Assembly (NCBI GenBank): GCA_031411235.1
Contig: JANOAR010000003.1
Coordinates: forward strand, 1 to 34,512
Length of the DNA stretch: 34,512 bases
Source of the DNA: JANOAR01 sp031411235
GTDB taxonomy: Bacteria > Verrucomicrobiota > Verrucomicrobiia > Verrucomicrobiales > Verrucomicrobiaceae
Direction of reading: 5' to 3'
Part shown: piece by piece, positions 30,898 to 34,512 of the stretch
How positions within the stretch are numbered: the first letter of the stretch is position 1
Layout: every line of letters starts with the position of its first letter
Made by a program: the position numbers and the translations under genes
Notes under the pieces: generated by a model
What the model saw: only the letters and a program-made list of their open reading frames with translations
Told to the model about the DNA's origin: nothing
Databases searched by the model: none

Positions 30898-31977
30898 CTA
30901 TTGTTGCTGCTGCTCTTGCTGGTGAAGGCGTATCTCGGCAGCAGTGTCAACGGGTGGGTGGTACATGAACTCCTCGAACATGTGCTCGGCGATGGCATCA
31001 AGCTCCTTCTGCACGCGCTGAAAATAATCGTGAACCCCTTCATACATGACTTCCTCCATCGTCATGAACCGAAGCTGGTGGACGAAGCGCGCAAAACGGC
31101 GCTCGCCCTCGTTGGCAAATTGGCCCACAGGCGTGTTGGTGATGCGATGCACGAAGTCGCCTACCTGCTCCACGCAGAAGCGAATGGAGCGGGGGAAGCT
31201 CTCGGAGAAAATCAAAAACTGGTTCACCTTCCACGGCACAATTTCCGCGACGTGGAAGCGCCGATAAGCCTCCAGCGCACTCGTGGATTTCAGCAGCGAT
31301 TGCCACTGCGCCGTGTCCACCGCACCGCCCACGTCGGTGACCTTGGGCAACAGGATGTGATACTTCACATCAAGGATGCGCGTGGTCATATCCGAGCGTT
31401 CCAAGTACTTGCCGAACTGGATAAACTCATAACCCTCGTTGCGTGAAAAGGTGGAGTCCGTGATGCCTTGGAAGAGGTGCGAGTAGCGCTTCACTTGATC
31501 AAAAAAGGCACACGCTCCAGCGGCCCACACGGACTCAGCATTGGCCCCCTGGAGGAAGAGGTAGGCATCATTGAGCACCTCCCACATCTCCATGGAAATC
31601 TGGTCGCGCACTTGCCGCGCATTCTCACGAGCGGCATTGATGCAGGAGAGCACCGAGTTGGGGTTGTCCTCGCGAAAGGTGAGGAAGGTCATCACACTCT
31701 TGCTATCGGCCACCTCGTAGAGTTTGAAGAAACGCTCCTCCTCCTCGGCAGCCCGGAGCACGGGTACCCAGTGAGCATTCAGCGTTTCATCATTCACTGT
31801 CTCGAAGTCGAGCAGCAGTTGCAGGTTCACATCGAGCAGTCGCGCAAGGTTTTCCGCACGCTCCAGGTAGCGGCTCATCCAGTAGAGGGAAGCTGCCACG
31901 CGCGAGAGCATGAAGGTGCTCTGTGCGCCTTGTTTTATCTGGTCACGAGCGTTGCGAGTAGTGGGATCGAGGGTCAT
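30898..31977 (-). CDS. Alpha-E domain protein (DUF403 family), 359 aa
   Basis: A largely alpha-helical protein of the alpha-E family, recognised by the opening MLSRVAASLYWMSRYLERAENLARLLDVN near residues 23-51, the repeated helical YLERSDMTTRILDVKYH segment in the middle and the normal length of about 310-360 residues. The C-terminus is a Gln-rich tail (HQQEQQQQ). No enzymatic activity is established for the family. It overlaps the end of nothing downstream but shares 4 bases (ATGA) with the ATP-grasp gene stop upstream, so the two are translationally coupled, and it abuts the transglutaminase gene. The start at 31977 is the overlapping ATG; the family core begins at about residue 23, so a start at the Met of MLSRVAA is possible. 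Confidence 0.9.
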   Translation of the reverse strand: MTLDPTTRNARDQIKQGAQSTFMLSRVAASLYWMSRYLERAENLARLLDVNLQLLLDFETVNDETLNAHWVPVLRAAEEEERFFKLYEVADSKSVMTFLTFREDNPNSVLSCINAARENARQVRDQISMEMWEVLNDAYLFLQGANAESVWAAGACAFFDQVKRYSHLFQGITDSTFSRNEGYEFIQFGKYLERSDMTTRILDVKYHILLPKVTDVGGAVDTAQWQSLLKSTSALEAYRRFHVAEIVPWKVNQFLIFSESFPRSIRFCVEQVGDFVHRITNTPVGQFANEGERRFARFVHQLRFMTMEEVMYEGVHDYFQRVQKELDAIAEHMFEEFMYHPPVDTAAEIRLHQQEQQQQ

Positions 31978-33491
31978 GCGAAAGGGGCTGTGTTGGCGTT
32001 GGGATGGAGCACCCAGGTGTCCTTGGAGCCTCCGCCTTGGGAACTATTGACGACGAGCGAGCCCTTGCGCAGAGCCACTCGCGTGAGGCCACCGGGAGTG
32101 ACGGTTACATTCTCGCCGAACAACACATACGGTCGTAGATCAATGTGCCGCCCCTCGAAGTGGTCATCACCCCAAGTCGGATGCCGACTCAAAGAAATGG
32201 GTGGCTGGGCGATGAAGTTGCGAGGGTTCTCGATGATGTTCTGGCGGAAGGTTTCGATCTCTTCTTTCGAGGCCCACGGCCCCATCAACATACCGTAACC
32301 GCCCGCTTCGTTCGCCGACTTCACGACGAGCTTTTCGAGGTTGTCCAAGATGTAGCTGCGATCCTTTGCTTCGGATGCTAGGAAGGTATCCACCTGGGCG
32401 AGTATGGGCTCCTCGCCGAGGTAGTATTTGATGATCTTCGGCACGAAGTAATACATCACCTTATCATCGGCGATGCCCGTGCCGATGCTGTTCGCGAGGC
32501 ATACATTGCCCGCACGCGCTGCATTGACCAATCCCGGCACACCCAGCACGGAGTCACTGCGGAACACACTGGGATCGAGGAAGTCATCGTCGATGCGGCG
32601 GTAGATCACATCTACCTGCACGAGGCCGCTTGTGGTGCGCATGTACACCTTGGCATCACGGATCACCAAGTCACGACCCTCGACAATGGGAATGCCCATC
32701 TGCCGGGCGAGGAAGGCGTGCTCGAAGTAGGCGCTATTGAAGACACCAGGCGTCAGCAGCACCACCGTCGGCGCGTTGCTGCCATTAAAATTCGTGGGTG
32801 CAACGTGCTGCAAGCCACCGAGCAACGTCTGCGGATAACCCTCCACCGAGCGCACACCCGCAGAGCGGAAGAGATCTGGGAAAGCTCGCTTCAACGCGCT
32901 GCGATTTTCTAGCATGTAACTCGCGCCCGAGGGGCAACGCAGATTATCCTCAAGCACCAAGTAGCGCCCGTCGTGATCGCGAATCAAATCGCTGCCACAG
33001 ATGTGGATGTAAATATCCTTGGGCACTTGGAAGTGCATGAACTCGCGTCGGAAGTGCCGCGCACTCAGCACATACTGCGGCGGGATCGCGCGATCCTTGA
33101 GGATCTTCTGCTCATGGTAGATGTCGTGGAGAAAAAGATTCAGCGCCGTAATGCGCTGGATAAGGCCGCGCTCGATGGTCTGCCATTCATCGCTGGGGAT
33201 GATGCGCGGCACGCAATCAAAGGGAAAAATGCGCTCTGTGCCGCGCGAGTCATCATACACGGTGAAGGTGATACCGCCGCGCATGAAGGCCAGCTCCACC
33301 GCTGCTTGTTTGTGGCGGTATTCGTCACAGGGCAGCGGATTCAGCGCGTTGGCCGCGTGCTGATAGTGAGGGCGGATCGTTCCATCGGCGGCGAACATCT
33401 CATCGAAAAAAGTGTCCGTCTGGTAGTTATCGAAGAGCATGGCGTGGTTGGCTTTAGAATCGCTTTCACTAACTAGCAAATGCGGTGCCAA
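31974..33491 (-). CDS. Circularly permuted ATP-grasp type 2 protein, 505 aa
   Basis: Belongs to the circularly permuted ATP-grasp (DUF404/407) family. It carries the family signatures FFDEMFAADGTIRPHY near residues 28-43, HICGSDLIRDHDGRYLVLEDNLRCPSG near 162-188 with the metal-binding Glu/Asn pair, and GVFNSAYFEHAFLARQMGIPIVEGRDL near 250-280. VVKSANEAGGYGMLMGP near 387 supplies a nucleotide-binding Lys and glycine-rich loop. An ATP-dependent amide or peptide ligase activity is predicted, not shown. The first ATG is at 33491; the ATG at 33440 (MLFDNYQTD) lies closer to the conserved start and is the likely alternative. It is the first gene of the trio with the alpha-E and transglutaminase-like proteins. 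Confidence 0.92.
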   Translation of the reverse strand: MAPHLLVSESDSKANHAMLFDNYQTDTFFDEMFAADGTIRPHYQHAANALNPLPCDEYRHKQAAVELAFMRGGITFTVYDDSRGTERIFPFDCVPRIIPSDEWQTIERGLIQRITALNLFLHDIYHEQKILKDRAIPPQYVLSARHFRREFMHFQVPKDIYIHICGSDLIRDHDGRYLVLEDNLRCPSGASYMLENRSALKRAFPDLFRSAGVRSVEGYPQTLLGGLQHVAPTNFNGSNAPTVVLLTPGVFNSAYFEHAFLARQMGIPIVEGRDLVIRDAKVYMRTTSGLVQVDVIYRRIDDDFLDPSVFRSDSVLGVPGLVNAARAGNVCLANSIGTGIADDKVMYYFVPKIIKYYLGEEPILAQVDTFLASEAKDRSYILDNLEKLVVKSANEAGGYGMLMGPWASKEEIETFRQNIIENPRNFIAQPPISLSRHPTWGDDHFEGRHIDLRPYVLFGENVTVTPGGLTRVALRKGSLVVNSSQGGGSKDTWVLHPNANTAPFA

Positions 33492-33504
33492 CTCTGTGGC
33501 GCTG

Positions 33505-33897
33505 TTACACGCGCTGCTTATAACACAGCAAACGCCCGATCCAGGCCCCCAGAAAACCGCCCGTCACATCGGCCAGCCAGTCCCAGAGATCATTGCCACT
33601 GCGGCCAGGGGTAAAGGATTGGTGCCACTCATCGAAGGCACCAACAGCCGCGCAAAACAGCACCCCCGCTAACGAAGCCAGGAACAGCGTCGCGCCACGG
33701 CGGCGATACCACATGGCAAAAAATAAACACAACGACCCCGCCGTGTAGTAGATCGCGTGCAGCACTTTATCCTGGTGGGGGAAGCCAAAGACAGGGCCGA
33801 CATGCGAACGCGAGGAGAGCACATACAAGAGAACAAACCAAGCAACGGCGAGCGAGTACCAGGGAGTCGAGGAACGAAGGAGACGCGGTATTTTCAT
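33505..33897 (-). CDS. VanZ-like membrane protein, about 130 aa
   Basis: I take the ATG at 33897 (MKIPRLLRSS), which gives about 130 residues; an upstream in-frame start at 33975 would run through the BrnA-like gene's 3' end and reads as non-family sequence. The protein has four hydrophobic segments and the VanZ-family pattern: a first helix WYSLAVAWFVLLYVLSS, then HQDKVLHAIYYTAGSLCLFFA, a central helix, the signature GAFDEWHQSFTPGRSGNDLWDWLADVTGG and a last helix. The name comes from a teicoplanin-resistance locus, but most chromosomal members have no demonstrated role. It lies 38 bases after the antitoxin gene and 13 bases before the ATP-grasp gene. Confidence 0.85.
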   Translation of the reverse strand: MKIPRLLRSSTPWYSLAVAWFVLLYVLSSRSHVGPVFGFPHQDKVLHAIYYTAGSLCLFFAMWYRRRGATLFLASLAGVLFCAAVGAFDEWHQSFTPGRSGNDLWDWLADVTGGFLGAWIGRLLCYKQRV

Positions 33898-33935
33898 GGG
33901 GATTCGTTGACGGAAGCAGCGGCAAAATTGAACCG

Positions 33936-34229
33936 CTAGTCCTTCAGCTCGGCCTCCATGCGCTCGCTGAGCCATTGCTTGATCATGCTCTGGTAATTGA
34001 GGTAGCGGCGGCGAGCGATGCGCTTGATGCGGCTAAGCATTCGTGGATCAAAACGCAGGGTGATGGTGGTGGACTCCCGCACATCGGGCCGATGCATGGA
34101 GCCATGCATCAGGCGACCATCGAGCTGATGCTGCGACCAAAAAATCGCCTCGGCGCGTTCGTCTTCAAAGACGGGCATATCCTTCCAAGAACGCACTGAA
34201 ATGAGGGGAGTAACGGAAGTGGTTTGCAT
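33936..34229 (-). CDS. BrnA/CopG-like antitoxin, 97 aa
   Basis: A ribbon-helix-helix DNA-binding antitoxin. An N-terminal toxin-binding part contains DMPVFEDERAEAIFWSQHQLDG, typical of CopG/BrnA antitoxins. It is followed by the RHH fold: the strand STTITLRFDPRMLSRIKRIARRR at about 53-75 and the second helix NYQSMIKQWLSERMEAEL. It lies 10 bases after the toxin gene, the toxin-first order usual for BrnTA. Its product should neutralise the toxin and repress the pair's promoter, which lies outside the window. The ATG at 34229 is used; Met18 is a possible shorter start. Confidence 0.85.
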   Translation of the reverse strand: MQTTSVTPLISVRSWKDMPVFEDERAEAIFWSQHQLDGRLMHGSMHRPDVRESTTITLRFDPRMLSRIKRIARRRYLNYQSMIKQWLSERMEAELKD

Positions 34230-34239
34230 AGTGGGAGGA

Positions 34240-34512
34240 TCAACTGTCTTCGGCTTTTTTGCGCTCGTAAAAATAGCTTTCCTCGGCGGTCATGGGCCGA
34301 GCGTAGATCACGCGGTAGCGCTTACCATCCGTCCAGAAGACGCTAAAAATAGCCACGCCCGAGAGCGACTTGCCCAGGCAAAAGTAGCGCGCCTGGGCAT
34401 TTTCAGCGACGGACTCGGGCAGCAGCTTCAACGAGAAAGGATCTTCAAAGGCTTCCTCAATGTCCTTGGGCGGTAGCTTCGCCAAGTCGAAGGGGGGATC
34501 GATCCAATCAAA
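34240..34512 (-). CDS. BrnT-like ribonuclease toxin (5' end cut by window edge)
   Basis: The frame is open to the last base of the window and gives 90 residues beginning FDWIDPPFDLAKLPPKDIEEAFEDP. This fits the BrnT start, so only one or a few codons are missing. The family pattern continues with the central ARYFCLGKS strand, VFWTDGKRYRVIYARPMTAEE and the final FYERKK, corresponding to the conserved RIISAR...E..Y end. BrnT is a RelE-fold ribonuclease that halts translation and is held by BrnA. The TTG at 34485 is an internal Leu codon, not the start. Confidence 0.85.
   Translation of the reverse strand, partial: FDWIDPPFDLAKLPPKDIEEAFEDPFSLKLLPESVAENAQARYFCLGKSLSGVAIFSVFWTDGKRYRVIYARPMTAEESYFYERKKAEDS

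Overview
The window looks like chromosomal DNA from a Gram-negative, GC-rich bacterium, most likely of the Verrucomicrobiota (Prosthecobacter/Verrucomicrobium type). The grounds are outer-membrane barrels ending in Phe, an ECF-like sigma factor of the sort common in Verrucomicrobia and Planctomycetes, a Zn-ribbon Ser/Thr kinase with a WD40 tail, giant secreted proteins ending in a 'DPDxDGxxNLxEYALGxDP' calcium-loop region, and the rarity of Shine-Dalgarno sequences. The lineage is an inference from family content; no rRNA or tRNA gene is present to anchor it.

Layout. 1-2231 (+ strand): the tail of an unidentified gene, S-adenosylmethionine synthetase (metK) and a short RlmB-like rRNA methyltransferase. 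2160-5307 (- strand): two small unknown proteins, GDP-mannose 4,6-dehydratase (gmd) and two adjacent DUF4870-type membrane proteins. 5384-18592 (- strand): a run of four closely spaced genes, read in the order outer-membrane barrel, FecR/beta-helix exoprotein, then two paralogous giant subtilases (1749 and 1702 aa), each carrying about 14 RCC1-like propeller repeats. An ECF-like sigma factor is divergent from this run (18818-19576). 19659-24785 (- strand): a small outer-membrane barrel, a TPR-plus-barrel protein and a membrane-anchored TPR protein. 24879-29887 (+ strand): the kinase/WD40 protein, a Pro/Thr-rich tail-anchored protein and a 26-aa membrane microprotein, closed by a strong terminator. 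29995-33491 (- strand): the conserved trio of circularly permuted ATP-grasp, alpha-E and transglutaminase-like proteins. 33505-34512 (- strand): a VanZ-like protein and a BrnT/BrnA toxin-antitoxin pair cut by the window edge.

How the genes may work together. The strongest candidate for an undescribed system is 5384-19576: an envelope barrel, a FecR-domain beta-helix protein and two protease-propeller exoproteins, next to a sigma factor. The two subtilases are almost identical in the catalytic core but strongly diverged in their propellers, as if a constant protease were paired with variable recognition modules. A second surface module (20314-24785) resembles the TPR-scaffold plus beta-barrel layout of exopolysaccharide exporters such as PelB, split into two proteins. 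The kinase at 24879 may act on the Thr/Pro-rich membrane protein encoded next to it. These functional links are inferences. No CRISPR array, insertion sequence, tRNA, rRNA or origin was seen.
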